NCBI RefSeq assembly: GCF_004353525.1
Contig: NZ_CP085524.1
Location: forward strand, 2,854,001-2,918,000
DNA: 64,000 nt
Direction of reading: 5' to 3'
From: Zhaonella formicivorans
GTDB lineage: Bacteria > Bacillota > DUOV01 > Zhaonellaceae
Part shown: positions 18,070 through 27,751 of the stretch, piece after piece
How the letters are laid out: each line of letters opens with the position of its first letter
Numbering within the stretch: position 1 is the first letter of the stretch
Translations under genes and position numbers: made by a program
Notes under the pieces: generated by a model
Told to the model about the DNA's origin: nothing
Database searches by the model: none
Seen by the model: the letters and a program-made list of their open reading frames with translations, nothing else

Positions 18070-18110
18070 ATCATAATCCTACCAGTGGGTCAGCCCTTGG
18101 AACAAAAAAT

Positions 18111-18132
18111 AGGAGCTTTGGCTCCTCTTTTT
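18111..18132 (+). terminator. Intrinsic terminator after spoVG
   Basis: AGGAGC/GCTCCT stem with a short loop, then CTTTTT. Confidence 0.75.
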
Positions 18133-18191
18133 GTCTCGGCTATTCAGAAAGTATAAATTTCACGGCGCATAAGGACAACTCTATTAACAAC

Positions 18192-18215
18192 AAAGGCTAG
18201 TTGTAGCCTTTTTTT
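18192..18215 (+). terminator. Second terminator-like hairpin between spoVG and glmU
   Basis: AAAGGCTA/TAGCCTTT stem with a 4-base loop running into a T tract. It may back up the preceding terminator or act in a glmU leader. Confidence 0.6.
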
Positions 18216-18354
18216 GTTGCATAGGAAATTATGCTTGCATGAAATCTGTGGATAGGTATAAAATGCTTTTGTTCCTTTAACTGCATTTAACTGTTTCCCA
18301 AAGATTAAAATGTGGTAAAATATTTTTTGGAAAAACAGATGGTGGAGGTTGTTT

Positions 18355-19737
18355 ATGGGCAGAGTAGCTGCGGTTATTTTGGCTGCAGGCAAGGGCACGC
18401 GGATGCGTTCCCAATTGCCTAAAGTTTTACATAAAGTGGCCGGCAAATACCTGATTCAGCACGTTTTGGATACGTGTAAAAAGCTGTTAGTTGATAAAAT
18501 CATCATCATTGTTGGGCACCAGGGAGAACTGGTGCAGGAGAAAATTGGTCAGGGTCCCATCTATGCCTGGCAGAGGGAACAGCTTGGTACCGGGCATGCT
18601 GTCCTTCAAGCCGGGGATTTTATTACCGAAGATGTAGAGACTGTGCTTTTGGTTTGTGGTGACACTCCTTTGTTAACTGCGGACACTCTGCAAAACCTGC
18701 TGGAAATGCACCAGGGTCAAGGGGCAGCAGCAACGGTGCTGACAACCTGCATGCCCGATCCAACGGGCTACGGACGGATTGTCAGGGATGACCGTAATGA
18801 AGTAGTACGGATTGTGGAACAAAAAGATGCTACCCCGGAAGAACTGGCAATTCAAGAAATCAATTCGGGCTCCTATTGCTTTAATGCCCGCCATTTGAAA
18901 GAGGCGCTGCTACAAATCCGACCGGATAACGCCCAAGGGGAATATTATTTAACGGATGTGATTGCTGTCTTTAAGCAGCAGGGACTGAAAGTACTGGCTT
19001 ATGAGACGGAAGATCCTGAAGAAATCGCTGGTATTAACAGCAGAATACAGTTGGCTCAAGCTGAGGCTGTTTTCAGGCGCAGGATCAATGAGAAATTAAT
19101 GGGGCAAGGAGTAACGATACTTGATCCCGGGAATACCTACATCGAAGGCGATGTGCAAATTGCCCCTGATACAGTTATTTATCCATATACTTTTTTGCAA
19201 GGGCGGACTGTTATTGGCAGGGAATGTGAAATTGGCCCCAACTGTACAATCAAGGACAGTACTATAGCAGCGGGTGTTACTGTTACTCATTCCGTTATAG
19301 TGGAGAGCGAAATAGGCGAGAACTGCCAAATAGGTCCTTACAGTTATTTACGACCAGGTACCCGGTTAGGTCGAGGTGTTAAGGTAGGAGACTTTGTGGA
19401 ACTCAAAAAGACGGTGGTCGGTGAAGGCAGCAAAATTCCCCATTTAAGTTACATTGGTGACGCAGTTGTCGGACAAAAGGTCAACATTGGCGCAGGAACT
19501 ATTACGTGCAATTATGACGGGAAAAACAAATGGTTAACAGAGATCGAGGATGGGGCATTTATCGGCAGCAACAGCAACCTGGTTGCCCCTGTAAAGGTTG
19601 AGCGCAATGCGTATGTGGCTGCCGGCTCTACGATTACGGAAAATGTGCCTGCAGGAGCGTTGGGAGTAGCCAGAGGGAGGCAGGCCAATATCCCCGGCTG
19701 GGTGAAAGAAAAGAAAAAACAGCTGGAGGAAAAATAG
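18355..19737 (+). CDS. glmU: Bifunctional UDP-GlcNAc pyrophosphorylase / GlcN-1-P acetyltransferase
   Basis: Last two steps to UDP-N-acetylglucosamine, precursor of peptidoglycan. 460 residues. The uridyltransferase domain (about 1-230) opens with [25 protein letters not shown]; the left-handed beta-helix acetyltransferase domain (from about 250) shows hexapeptide repeats and [16 protein letters not shown] with the acetyl-CoA site. The ATG at 18355 follows GGTGGAGGT. Pairs with prs, 14 bp downstream, as in Bacillus. Confidence 0.97.
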   Translation: MGRVAAVILAAGKGTRMRSQLPKVLHKVAGKYLIQHVLDTCKKLLVDKIIIIVGHQGELVQEKIGQGPIYAWQREQLGTGHAVLQAGDFITEDVETVLLVCGDTPLLTADTLQNLLEMHQGQGAAATVLTTCMPDPTGYGRIVRDDRNEVVRIVEQKDATPEELAIQEINSGSYCFNARHLKEALLQIRPDNAQGEYYLTDVIAVFKQQGLKVLAYETEDPEEIAGINSRIQLAQAEAVFRRRINEKLMGQGVTILDPGNTYIEGDVQIAPDTVIYPYTFLQGRTVIGRECEIGPNCTIKDSTIAAGVTVTHSVIVESEIGENCQIGPYSYLRPGTRLGRGVKVGDFVELKKTVVGEGSKIPHLSYIGDAVVGQKVNIGAGTITCNYDGKNKWLTEIEDGAFIGSNSNLVAPVKVERNAYVAAGSTITENVPAGALGVARGRQANIPGWVKEKKKQLEEK

Positions 19738-19751
19738 GATGGAGGTATATT

Positions 19752-20699
19752 ATGTCTACATCTAGACAGAGGTTAAAAATATTTACAGCTAATGCCAACC
19801 CTGGCTTGGCAGAAGAAATTGCAGATTATCTGGGGGTCAGTCTGGGTGCCTGTAAAGTTAAAAGGTTCAGTGACGGTGAAATCAGCATCGCCATCGATGA
19901 AAGCGTGCGGGGCGCTGATGTTTTTATTATCCAACCTACCTGCAACCCGGTTAACGATAATCTGATGGAACTTTTAATCATGATTGATGCCATGCGCCGG
20001 GCGTCGGCCCGTAGAATTACTGCTGTCATGCCTTATTACGGGTATGCGCGGCAGGAAAGAAAAGCGCGGGCCAGAGACCCCATCTCGGCCAAGTTGGTGG
20101 CCAACCTCCTGACTGCCGCCGGGGCGCGCAGAGTAGTGGCCATGGACTTGCATGCCAGCGCCATACAGGGTTTTTTCGATATTCCTGTGGACCACCTGCC
20201 CGGTGTACCTATTCTGGCCGAATATTACAAAAGTAAAAACTTGCAGGACGTGGTAGTAGTTTCCCCCGATATCGGAGGTGTTACGCGGGCCAGGAATTTG
20301 GCCGGCCGCATCGGCGCGGAACTTGCAATTATTGACAAGAGAAGGCCCCAGCCCAATGTCTCCGAAATTATGCATATTATCGGTAATGTACAGGATAAGA
20401 CTGTGATCATGATCGATGATATCATTGACACGGCGGGAACCATTACTCAGGGGGCTCAGGCTTTGCTGGAGCGGGGCGCCAAGGAAGTGCTGGTATGCTG
20501 TACCCACCCGGTGCTTTCCGGACCGGCAGTCAGCCGTTTGGCAGATTCCATCATCAAAGAGGTTGTGGTCTGCAATACTATACCCGTTCCCCAGGAAAAA
20601 ATGATACCGAAAATGAAAGTCCTGTCGGTAGCGCCCCTTTTAGGTGAAGCAATTATCCGCATTCACGAGGATCTGTCAGTAAGCAAACTGTTTGACTAG
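19752..20699 (+). CDS. prs: Ribose-phosphate pyrophosphokinase (PRPP synthetase)
   Basis: Makes PRPP, the effector sensed by PurR and the precursor of nucleotides, histidine and NAD. 315 residues, class I length. [19 protein letters not shown]-binding [19 protein letters not shown], metal-binding [11 protein letters not shown] and the PRPP loop [14 protein letters not shown] (near residue 220) are all present. ATG behind GGATGGAGG. Confidence 0.97.
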   Translation: MSTSRQRLKIFTANANPGLAEEIADYLGVSLGACKVKRFSDGEISIAIDESVRGADVFIIQPTCNPVNDNLMELLIMIDAMRRASARRITAVMPYYGYARQERKARARDPISAKLVANLLTAAGARRVVAMDLHASAIQGFFDIPVDHLPGVPILAEYYKSKNLQDVVVVSPDIGGVTRARNLAGRIGAELAIIDKRRPQPNVSEIMHIIGNVQDKTVIMIDDIIDTAGTITQGAQALLERGAKEVLVCCTHPVLSGPAVSRLADSIIKEVVVCNTIPVPQEKMIPKMKVLSVAPLLGEAIIRIHEDLSVSKLFD

Positions 20700-20721
20700 C
20701 TAATACAAAAAGTTGATCATT

Positions 20722-21468
20722 TTATGCATTGGTTTTTGGGTGGTTTGTCCCATCCTCAGTATTTTGCGCATTCTGAACACTGGCCTCCCCGGGCAGTTCT
20801 GCTTTGTCCTGGGGAGGTTTTGTTTCCTCTTCTTCGTCGGAGGTGAACTTTTCAACCGATTTAGTGAGCTGCTCTCCTAATCGTTTTGTGGTTTCGACTG
20901 TGGATGCCCACATTTTTGTTCCAGCTTCTTTTACCGTTTTCATAGTTTCCTGGAGCCCTGAGTCCGAACGTTCTAATTTTTGCTCAGCTCCTTCCTGGAC
21001 AATTATGGCATGTTTGCCGAGTGTAACAATTGCTTCCGTAGGAAGGTAGGCTTTTCCCTTAAAAAGCGAGTCCAGGAGCCTTCCGCTGATTTCCAACGAA
21101 GTAATCCGTCCGGTAACGGGATCAAACATGAACTCTTCAACTGTACCCAAAAGACTTCCGTCCTGGGTTAACACCTTGGCCCCGATAACTCCCACTCCGC
21201 TTTTCATCAGCTGCATGATTTGCGGTAAAGCGCTGGCTCTTTCCGCATACTTCGTATGCCCCACAGTAACAGCGTGCTCACCGGCGCTTTTAATATGTTC
21301 AAAGGAAATAACTCTTGCCTCTTTAAACCATACCCCCTTTTGTTCCAGAACCAGCGCGGCAATGTTTAAGCCTTGCGGATCCAAGATCAACCCTTTTACC
21401 TTGCCGATTTGTTCCCCGTTTTCCAGGCTTACTATAGGCATGCCCAACAGCTTTTTGCTAGGCCGCAC
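20722..21468 (-). CDS. PRC-barrel domain protein
   Basis: About 248 residues with two PRC-barrel domains: residues 1-80 (SLENGEQIGKVKGLILDPQG) and about 90-165 (AKVLTQDGSLLGTVEEFMFDP). A charged, low-complexity tail rich in Glu and Lys follows (about 175-248). Such proteins are common near sporulation genes in Clostridia; exact role unknown. Start: GTG 21468 has AAAGGGTGAT 5 bases upstream; another GTG at 21477 overlaps that site. Convergent with prs. Confidence 0.8.
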   Translation of the reverse strand: MRPSKKLLGMPIVSLENGEQIGKVKGLILDPQGLNIAALVLEQKGVWFKEARVISFEHIKSAGEHAVTVGHTKYAERASALPQIMQLMKSGVGVIGAKVLTQDGSLLGTVEEFMFDPVTGRITSLEISGRLLDSLFKGKAYLPTEAIVTLGKHAIIVQEGAEQKLERSDSGLQETMKTVKEAGTKMWASTVETTKRLGEQLTKSVEKFTSDEEEETKPPQDKAELPGEASVQNAQNTEDGTNHPKTNA

Positions 21469-21485
21469 AGCAATCACCCTTTCTT

Positions 21486-21661
21486 TTAAGTAGTTGTTAG
21501 TTGTTAGTTGCTGGTTGTTAGTTAAAGATGGATGAAGTTATGAATGTAAGAAAGATTAATACTGACAGGGTTACGGGAAGTTGTTAGACTGTCGGGTATT
21601 GTAAAAGACATGCAAAATGCATTGCACTAACTAACAACTAAAAACCAACAACTAACAACTT
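21486..21661. repeat. Heptamer repeat arms forming a long inverted repeat
   Basis: Left arm (21489-21523) is built of AGTTGTT/GGTTGTT units; right arm (21628-21661) of AACTAAC/AACAACT units, its reverse complement. About 100 bp of ordinary sequence lies between them. It sits between two divergent genes, the PRC-barrel gene and the ger operon. The remaining bases to 21791 show no gene. Confidence 0.8.
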
Positions 21662-21791
21662 CCGGAAAGGAATACCCGAGAATTTGTCCTGGTAGACAAT
21701 ATGCAGCTATCCGGAGTAATATACCTGTATGTTGGAAATAATAGGGATAAAATAAATCCATGCCAAATTATATGGAAACGGTGATGCCCTG

Positions 21792-23375
21792 TTGCGTTAT
21801 CCAAAAAAAATCAGCAGAAAACCTGCACGTTTTGAGGACATAAAACAAGAGGAAAGGCCTTTAAAGCAGCTTAAAGTTTCAAGCAGTTTAGAAGAGAATT
21901 TGCGCATACTCAAAGCAAGCTTTAAAAACTGCAATGACGTTATTTTCCGGGAATTTGAGATTGGCCTGGGCAGGATCCCTGCTGCTGTTATTTACGTTGA
22001 CGGACTGGTCAACAGACTAATATTAGATAATCAAATTTTAAAATCGCTGATGTTGCAGGCTCCCGTATTTGACCTCAATGGGGGGGAGGAGCATGTTGTG
22101 GGCGCTTGTCTCCTTTCCCGCATCAAAGAACGGGGGCTAACTGCAGGTGAAGTCAAAGAAAGCGAGGAACTGCAAGAATTAGCTAATGCTATTCTTTCTG
22201 GCGATGTGGCTTTCTTTGTTGATGGCATTGCCCTGGCGTTGATTATCGGCGCCCGGGGCTGGGCCAGCCGGAATGTGGGGGAACCTGAGACGGAATCACT
22301 GGTCAGAGGTCCCAGGGAGGGTTTTACCGAAACCCTGCGCATTAATACTGCCCTCTTGCGCCGGAGAATGAAGAGTCCTGATCTAAAGATGGAAGCTTTG
22401 CAAATAGGCACCAGGACAAAAAACGATGTAGTGCTGGCTTATGTTGATGGGTTAGTCAATCAGGAGGTGCTGCAAGAGACTAAAAGGCGTTTGCAGACGA
22501 TTGAGATAGACGGTGTGCTGGAAAGCGGTTATATTGAACAGTTGATTGAAGACAGCTTCCTTTCTCCTTTTCCGCAGATGCAGTATACAGAGCGGCCCGA
22601 TAAAGTGATAGCGGCATTGTTGGAAGGGAGGATAGCCATAATCTTGGACGGCACTCCTTTTGTGTTGATTGTGCCGGCAACTTTCCCCCAGTTTTTTCAA
22701 AGTCCGGAGGATTATTATGAACGTTGGATCATAGGCTCTTTTACCAGAGCGCTGCGGATTGTGGCCTCTTATATTGCCACTTTTATGCCAGCTATTTACA
22801 TTGCTGCAGTATCCTACCATCCCGGACTGATACCCACCAAGTTGCTTTTAGCTATAGCGGCTTCCAGGGAAGGAGTGCCTTTCCCCCCCATCGTGGAAGC
22901 TGTAATGATGGAACTGTCCTTTGAACTTTTCCGGGAAGCGGGCGCCCGCTTGCCTAAACCTATCGGGCAAACCATCGGGATAGTAGGCGGTATTATTATC
23001 GGCGATGCCGCCGTGTCTGCCAATCTGGCCAGCCCCATCATGATTATTGTAGTGTCTGTCACCGCCATAGCGTCTTTTACAATTCCTGCCTACAACCTGG
23101 CTATTGGCTTTAGGCTTATCCGTTTTCCGCTGATGGTGGCTGCCGCTGTCCTGGGATTATACGGGGTAATGCTGGGATTTATTATTATCAACATTCACAT
23201 GGTCACCATGAAGACTTTTGGAGTCAGCTATTTGTCTCCGATAGTTCCTTACCAAACCAGGGACTGGAAAGATTTGATCTTAAGAGGGCCTCTCAGAGCT
23301 TTGCTCACCCGCCCTGTAATTACCGGGCCCCAGGATAGTACACGCCAAGCCAACAGGAAAGAAAAGGGGTGGTAA
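21792..23375 (+). CDS. Spore germination receptor subunit A (GerA/GerKA family)
   Basis: 527 residues. The soluble N-terminal half (about 30-280, EENLRILKASFKNCNDVIFREF, VIYVDGLVNRLIL) is followed by four to five membrane helices (about 300-470) and a short tail with SYLSPIVPYQTRDWKDLILRGP. It forms the germinant receptor in the inner spore membrane with the B and C subunits encoded next. TTG start with GGTGAT just upstream. First gene of a tight three-gene operon, expected to be expressed in the forespore. Confidence 0.93.
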   Translation: MRYPKKISRKPARFEDIKQEERPLKQLKVSSSLEENLRILKASFKNCNDVIFREFEIGLGRIPAAVIYVDGLVNRLILDNQILKSLMLQAPVFDLNGGEEHVVGACLLSRIKERGLTAGEVKESEELQELANAILSGDVAFFVDGIALALIIGARGWASRNVGEPETESLVRGPREGFTETLRINTALLRRRMKSPDLKMEALQIGTRTKNDVVLAYVDGLVNQEVLQETKRRLQTIEIDGVLESGYIEQLIEDSFLSPFPQMQYTERPDKVIAALLEGRIAIILDGTPFVLIVPATFPQFFQSPEDYYERWIIGSFTRALRIVASYIATFMPAIYIAAVSYHPGLIPTKLLLAIAASREGVPFPPIVEAVMMELSFELFREAGARLPKPIGQTIGIVGGIIIGDAAVSANLASPIMIIVVSVTAIASFTIPAYNLAIGFRLIRFPLMVAAAVLGLYGVMLGFIIINIHMVTMKTFGVSYLSPIVPYQTRDWKDLILRGPLRALLTRPVITGPQDSTRQANRKEKGW

Positions 23376-23376
23376 A

Positions 23377-24474
23377 ATGCCGCGCGGACAGGATAAAGTA
23401 ACTCCCAATCAAGTAGCCATCGGTCTAATTTCCACGGTCATAGGGGTACAAATTTTGGCTATGCCTAGGGATTTGGCGGAAGCCGCCGGGCGTGACGGTT
23501 GGATATCGGTTATTTTAGGTGGATTAATAGTCGGGGTTATTATTTATTTTCTTACAGTTTTGGGCGCGATGTTTCCCGGAAAGAGCATTGTAGAGTACAG
23601 CCAGGAGATACTGGGCAGGATTTTGGGTATTCTTTACAGTCTAATTGTATTTGCTTTTTATGCTTTGGTGGCTGCTTTTGTAGTGCGGGAGTTTGCTGAT
23701 ATTTTAAAGCTTTATTTGTTGGATAAGACACCGGTGGAGGTAATAATTTTAAGCATGCTTTTTGTCAGTGCCTATCTGGTAAACCACGGTGTTAATTCGC
23801 TGGTCAGGGTAATGCAGGTATTTTTCCCTCTCCTGGTGCTGCCGTTGCTGTTATTATTTGTAATGGTAACGCCCATGGCTGATTTTAAACAGTTGCTTCC
23901 GCCGTTGCAAAAAGGGGTGCTGCCCGTGTTAAAAGGAGTCACTGCCGGGTTTACCATTTACAGTGGCTTTTCGGTGATTGGATTTCTAATACCATTTATG
24001 GAGGAACCACGGAAAGCCATTAAAGTCTGCCTGCTTGCCCAGGGTTTGATAATGGCGGTTTACCTGGCGATGTTCATTATGTCGTTGGGTGTTTTTGGGC
24101 CTGTGGATATGACTCACCTCCTTTTTCCTGTTAATGACCTGGTAAGGACAATAGAAGTTCCCGGCACATTTATCGAAAGGTTTGATGTTTTCCTTTTAAG
24201 CATTTGGATTTTGGCTGCATATACTACAGTTACTGCCGCATACTTTTTGACGACTCTCAGCTTGAGCCAAATAACAGGGTTAGGTGAGCCTCGCCCTCTG
24301 GTTTATCTTGTGTTGCCGGTTATTTACGTGGTTGCGATGCGTCCGCAGGATATTACCGCCCTCGATGCATTTGGGCGAGTTGCCGGTATGGTCAGCATGG
24401 GCCTGTCTTTGACGGTGCCTTTGCTGTTAATCGTTGCACTGCTTAAAGAAAAGGGGAAAGACAAAAATGAGTAG
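23377..24474 (+). CDS. Spore germination receptor subunit B (GerAB/GerKB family)
   Basis: 365 residues, ten predicted membrane helices, of the APC transporter superfamily; the B subunit binds the germinant (amino acid or nucleoside). Opens with KVTPNQVAIGLISTVIGVQILAMP, typical of the family. ATG one base after the A subunit stop, with GGGGTGG overlapping its end. Overlaps the C subunit gene by 8 bp. Confidence 0.92.
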   Translation: MPRGQDKVTPNQVAIGLISTVIGVQILAMPRDLAEAAGRDGWISVILGGLIVGVIIYFLTVLGAMFPGKSIVEYSQEILGRILGILYSLIVFAFYALVAAFVVREFADILKLYLLDKTPVEVIILSMLFVSAYLVNHGVNSLVRVMQVFFPLLVLPLLLLFVMVTPMADFKQLLPPLQKGVLPVLKGVTAGFTIYSGFSVIGFLIPFMEEPRKAIKVCLLAQGLIMAVYLAMFIMSLGVFGPVDMTHLLFPVNDLVRTIEVPGTFIERFDVFLLSIWILAAYTTVTAAYFLTTLSLSQITGLGEPRPLVYLVLPVIYVVAMRPQDITALDAFGRVAGMVSMGLSLTVPLLLIVALLKEKGKDKNE

Positions 24475-25678
24475 GCCCGCTAAGGTTACTGCCCGTTGGT
24501 TGCTTATGATCTGCATGACAGCTTTGGCTCTCCTTATGACTACAGGGTGCTGGGACCGGTGGGAATTAGAGGAACGGGGAATGGTGCTGGGTATTGGCCT
24601 GGATGAAGCCGAGAAGGCGCCTCCCATTCCGGGCGTGGAAGGAGAGTTAGACGCCAGGGGAGAGCCAGTTTTGAATGTAACCTTCCAAATGGTAGATCCC
24701 GGCCAGGTAGCAGGTGAAAAAAAAGGCGGTGGGGAAAAGGGTTCTCCCTATTGGAATCTTACCGTAGAGAGCGCGGGCAGCGTTTTTGAGGCCATCAGAG
24801 AAGCGTCCACCCGCGCCAACCGGTCGCCCTATCTGGAACATGTTCAGGTTTTGGTCATTGGAGAAGACCTGGCTCGGCAGGGCCTGAATAAGGTGTTGGA
24901 CGCACTTTTTCGGGAGAACGAGATCAGGAAACGGGTCCTGGTCTACGTTACCCCGGCTACTGCTCAAGAAGTATTGGCGGTCAAGCCGCGGCAGGAAGGA
25001 GTTAATGCGGTTTACCTGGCCAGTTTACAGGAAAACTCCAAAAAAACGTCCCATTTTCCTCCGCGGGTGGATTTAGGAAAGCTCTCCAGAAATATCCACG
25101 AAGGAGGTTCTTATCTCCTGCCCCGGATTATACCTGCTAAGGAGGAAGTAAAGCTCATTGGGGCCGGCGTTTTTAAAGAGGACAAGTTAATTGGCTGGCT
25201 GGGCGGTTTTGAGTCTCAAGGAGTGCGTTTGGTCACGGGCCAGGTTAAGGGAGGCTCCGTGGAAGCTGTCTCTACCCGTTCCGTGCCGGGAAAAAAGAGT
25301 TTAGACGTATATGAATTTATGGAACTACAAAGCACTGTGAAACCCCAAGTTCAAGGGGGGCAAATAGCCTTTACCGTGCAAATCCAAACTGAAGGCCGCT
25401 TGGTGGAACACCAAAATCCGGCAGATACGCTGGATGAACAGCATTTAAAAGACATGGAAAAAGAATTTGCCCGGGCCATTGAAAAGCAGGCCCGTTTGAC
25501 TATTGAAAAAATGCAGCGGGATTTCCAAGCCGATGTTTTCAACTTTGGACGGGCTTTGGAGGAAAGATATCCCCAGGTGTGGGAGCAAGTGAAAAATAAT
25601 TGGAGTGAAGTATTTGCTGCCGCTCAGGTTGAAGTAAAAGCGCAAGTAAATATCCGGCGTGTGGGAATTAGCAGGTAA
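24467..25678 (+). CDS. Spore germination receptor subunit C, lipoprotein (GerAC/GerKC family)
   Basis: 403 residues. The N-terminal signal ends in a lipobox before Cys (LLMTTGCWDRWELEERG); GCWDR is the family hallmark. The rest is the exposed C-subunit fold, with VLVIGEDLARQGLNKVLDALFR and a long helical region near the C terminus (EKEFARAIEKQARLTIEKMQ). ATG 24467 follows AAAGGGGAAAG. Last gene of the ger operon. Confidence 0.92.
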   Translation: MSRPAKVTARWLLMICMTALALLMTTGCWDRWELEERGMVLGIGLDEAEKAPPIPGVEGELDARGEPVLNVTFQMVDPGQVAGEKKGGGEKGSPYWNLTVESAGSVFEAIREASTRANRSPYLEHVQVLVIGEDLARQGLNKVLDALFRENEIRKRVLVYVTPATAQEVLAVKPRQEGVNAVYLASLQENSKKTSHFPPRVDLGKLSRNIHEGGSYLLPRIIPAKEEVKLIGAGVFKEDKLIGWLGGFESQGVRLVTGQVKGGSVEAVSTRSVPGKKSLDVYEFMELQSTVKPQVQGGQIAFTVQIQTEGRLVEHQNPADTLDEQHLKDMEKEFARAIEKQARLTIEKMQRDFQADVFNFGRALEERYPQVWEQVKNNWSEVFAAAQVEVKAQVNIRRVGISR

Positions 25679-25830
25679 GCCATCAGCCGTCAGTTGTTAG
25701 CGGTCAGCTGTCAGCCAACAGCTATCAGTCCTCAGCAATTAGCCGTTGGTTTAATAATCACTAATGACCAGTGACTAATGGTTTTATAATCCACAAAAGC
25801 CATTCATGCAACTAAGGACTAACGACGAGA
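25679..25830. repeat. Heptamer repeat array with core copy
   Basis: CATCAGC/CGGTCAGC/AGCTATC-type units followed by a copy (25743-25823) of the core also found at 7051-7137 and 27201-27287, ending in GGACTAACGAC. It separates the ger operon from the small membrane gene. Confidence 0.8.
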
Positions 25831-25916
25831 CCATGGATATCAACGTTTACATTTTGCTGCTGGTTCTGCTGGAGCAGCATGAAGGTCTGGCGATTATAGA
25901 AAAGGAGTTAAAACAG

Positions 25917-26141
25917 ATGTTGGGAAAGGTTTTTGAAACGTTGCAAAGCATTTTTTCGGTTTGGGCTGTGGTGGTGATTACCATCTGCGGTGCCTGGTCA
26001 TTCTTAATGGTCAACCCTGCTTTAGCGGAGCGGGGGTTAAAAAGAGAGGCTGAAGTGGCTAAATGGGGCGGATTGCTCTATTTTATAGGAGGCATAAGCA
26101 TTTTTTTAATCCTGAAAGTTGTTGGATTTTTTATTGGATAG
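25917..26141 (+). CDS. Small two-helix membrane protein (CLC_0170-like)
   Basis: 74 residues from an ATG with AAAGGAG 9 bases upstream. Two membrane helices, FSVWAVVVITICGAWSFLM and GGLLYFIGGISIFLILKVV. It resembles small clostridial proteins often found near germination genes (assignment from memory, uncertain). The frame is open further upstream to an ATG at 25833 (MDINVYILLLVLLEQ); that one lacks a binding site and lies against the repeat, but its sequence looks protein-like, so a longer product is possible. Confidence 0.6.
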   Translation: MLGKVFETLQSIFSVWAVVVITICGAWSFLMVNPALAERGLKREAEVAKWGGLLYFIGGISIFLILKVVGFFIG

Positions 26142-26282
26142 AAGCATTAACTGTAAATGGCGAAAGGCATAAAAATGCTTTTGTCCTCGGTTGATAAGTG
26201 CAGCAGGTAAAAAAGCTTTTCGGGCAGAATATTAGGGAGAGTTGAGAGATTAGCTTTTTCAGGTACAGAAAGTGGGGGTACG

Positions 26283-26843
26283 ATGAAACTGATTGTTGGT
26301 TTGGGCAATCCCGGTCCCCGTTATGAAACCACCAGGCATAACGTGGGCTTTATGGCAGCAGACCTTATCGCTGATAAACTGGGTATTGATTTTAAAAGTT
26401 CCAAGCATGAGGCTCTGATAGCCGAAGGCAGCTTAAACGGTGAAAAAATTTTGCTCTGTAAACCGCAAACCTATATGAATTTGAGCGGCCAGGCTGTCCG
26501 GTCGGTGGTACAATGGTACAAGCTAGGCGCTGAAGATATACTGGTAATTTACGACGATATGGACCTTGCGGTGGGCAGGCTGCGGATCCGCGCCAGCGGC
26601 AGCGCCGGCGGACAGAAAGGTATGGCTAACATCATTCAACTGCTCGGTACCGAACAGTTAAAAAGGATAAGGCTGGGCATTGGCCGACCGCCTCTAGGCT
26701 CACAGGCTGCGGATTTTGTGCTTAGCCCTTTCTCCGAGGCGGAATGGGAGGTCCTGAGGGAGCTGTTGCCTAAAGCAGCAGAGGCAGCATTAGCTGTCTT
26801 TGCAGACGGGGTGGAGGCTGCGATGAATAAGTACAACTGCTAG
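26283..26843 (+). CDS. pth: Peptidyl-tRNA hydrolase
   Basis: 186 residues. Recycles tRNA from stalled peptidyl-tRNA. N-terminal VGLGNPGPRYETTRHNVGFM contains the catalytic histidine and Asn; KPQTYMNLSGQAV and YDDMDLAVGRLRIRASGSAGGQKGM are family motifs. ATG behind GTGGGGG. In B. subtilis the equivalent gene (spoVC) lies between prs/ctc and mfd, as here. Confidence 0.96.
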   Translation: MKLIVGLGNPGPRYETTRHNVGFMAADLIADKLGIDFKSSKHEALIAEGSLNGEKILLCKPQTYMNLSGQAVRSVVQWYKLGAEDILVIYDDMDLAVGRLRIRASGSAGGQKGMANIIQLLGTEQLKRIRLGIGRPPLGSQAADFVLSPFSEAEWEVLRELLPKAAEAALAVFADGVEAAMNKYNC

Positions 26844-27331
26844 GTAGACACCAATGCTGCTGTCGCAGCACCAGCAGTACAGTGAAAATTAGGTCAACGA
26901 TTATGTCCGTGGAAGCGACCTTTGTCCGAATTTTATAGTACCCTGGGAAGCTGATGGCTGAAAGTGGCCGGAGGACAGGACGTCCGTAGAGCGGTGGAGC
27001 GACAGGACGTCGCGTCACCGCGGGCCGCTGAAAGCCAAAAGCTGAGCAGATGGTACTCTTAATTCGGACAACGGGAGCGACAGGACATAGACGTTATAGC
27101 TATTTTCGAGAAAGCTTCAGGGCTGCGGTCTTGTTCAGTTATCAGAAAGCTGCGACGTCGTCAGCTACAGCTGTCAGCCATCAGCTCTCAGCTATCAGCA
27201 ATTCCCTGCTGGCTTGATAATTGCTAATGACTAGTGGCTAATGGTTTTATAAGTCCACAAAAGCCATACATGCAACTAAGGACTAACGACTAAGGACTAA
27301 AGACGCGACCGCAGGTCGCTACCGGGGACTG
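26844..27331. repeat. Intergenic repeat region between pth and the PrsW-like gene
   Basis: 488 bp without a gene, made of two parts. First, a 150-bp element bounded by inverted TTGTCCGAATT...AGTACC ends (26922-26942 and 27052-27071), with GGAGCGACAGGACGTCG inside and a near copy just after. Second, heptamer units CAGCTAT/CAGCTGT from about 27160, a core copy at 27201-27287, GACTAAC units and a GCGACCGCAGGTCGC hairpin near 27304. Confidence 0.8.
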
Positions 27332-27751
27332 ATGACCCGAGCGAATGGAGGTATTACCATAGAGTTGCTATCTGGTACACTTGCTGCCGTACTTGCATGG
27401 CTTTTCAACTCGTTTTTAATTGCCAGGTGGGGAAAGGAGGCCATTTGGCTGGCTGCTCCCCTGGTTGAGGAGTCATTAAAAACGGGCTTAGCCCTTTTAC
27501 TGGGTACTTCTTTATTTATATCCCATTTGCTTTTCGGGTTAGCGGAGGGGATTTTTGATGTCTTACGTCCCGGCAGGGATGACTTGCCGGCGGGCCTCTC
27601 AGGGCTAATCAGCCATGGTATCTATGGCTGGCTGACCCAAACCGTTTGGTTGGCTTCGGGAAATATTTGGCTGGGAGTTGCGGCGGCCATGGTTGTTCAC
27701 ATGCTGTGGAACGCTGCAGTGGTATTGCTGGCGCGGCGCCGACAACATTAG
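27332..27751 (+). CDS. PrsW-like membrane protease family protein
   Basis: At most 139 residues with about four membrane helices. It shows the spaced motif set of the PrsW glutamic protease family: EESLK (about residue 50), FGLAEG (about 70) and HMLWN near the end. B. subtilis PrsW starts site-1 cleavage of an anti-sigma factor, but substrates differ and this copy is short. The ATG at 27332 lies inside repeat sequence; GGAGG falls within the frame, so the true start may be TTG 27365. Confidence 0.6.
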   Translation: MTRANGGITIELLSGTLAAVLAWLFNSFLIARWGKEAIWLAAPLVEESLKTGLALLLGTSLFISHLLFGLAEGIFDVLRPGRDDLPAGLSGLISHGIYGWLTQTVWLASGNIWLGVAAAMVVHMLWNAAVVLLARRRQH

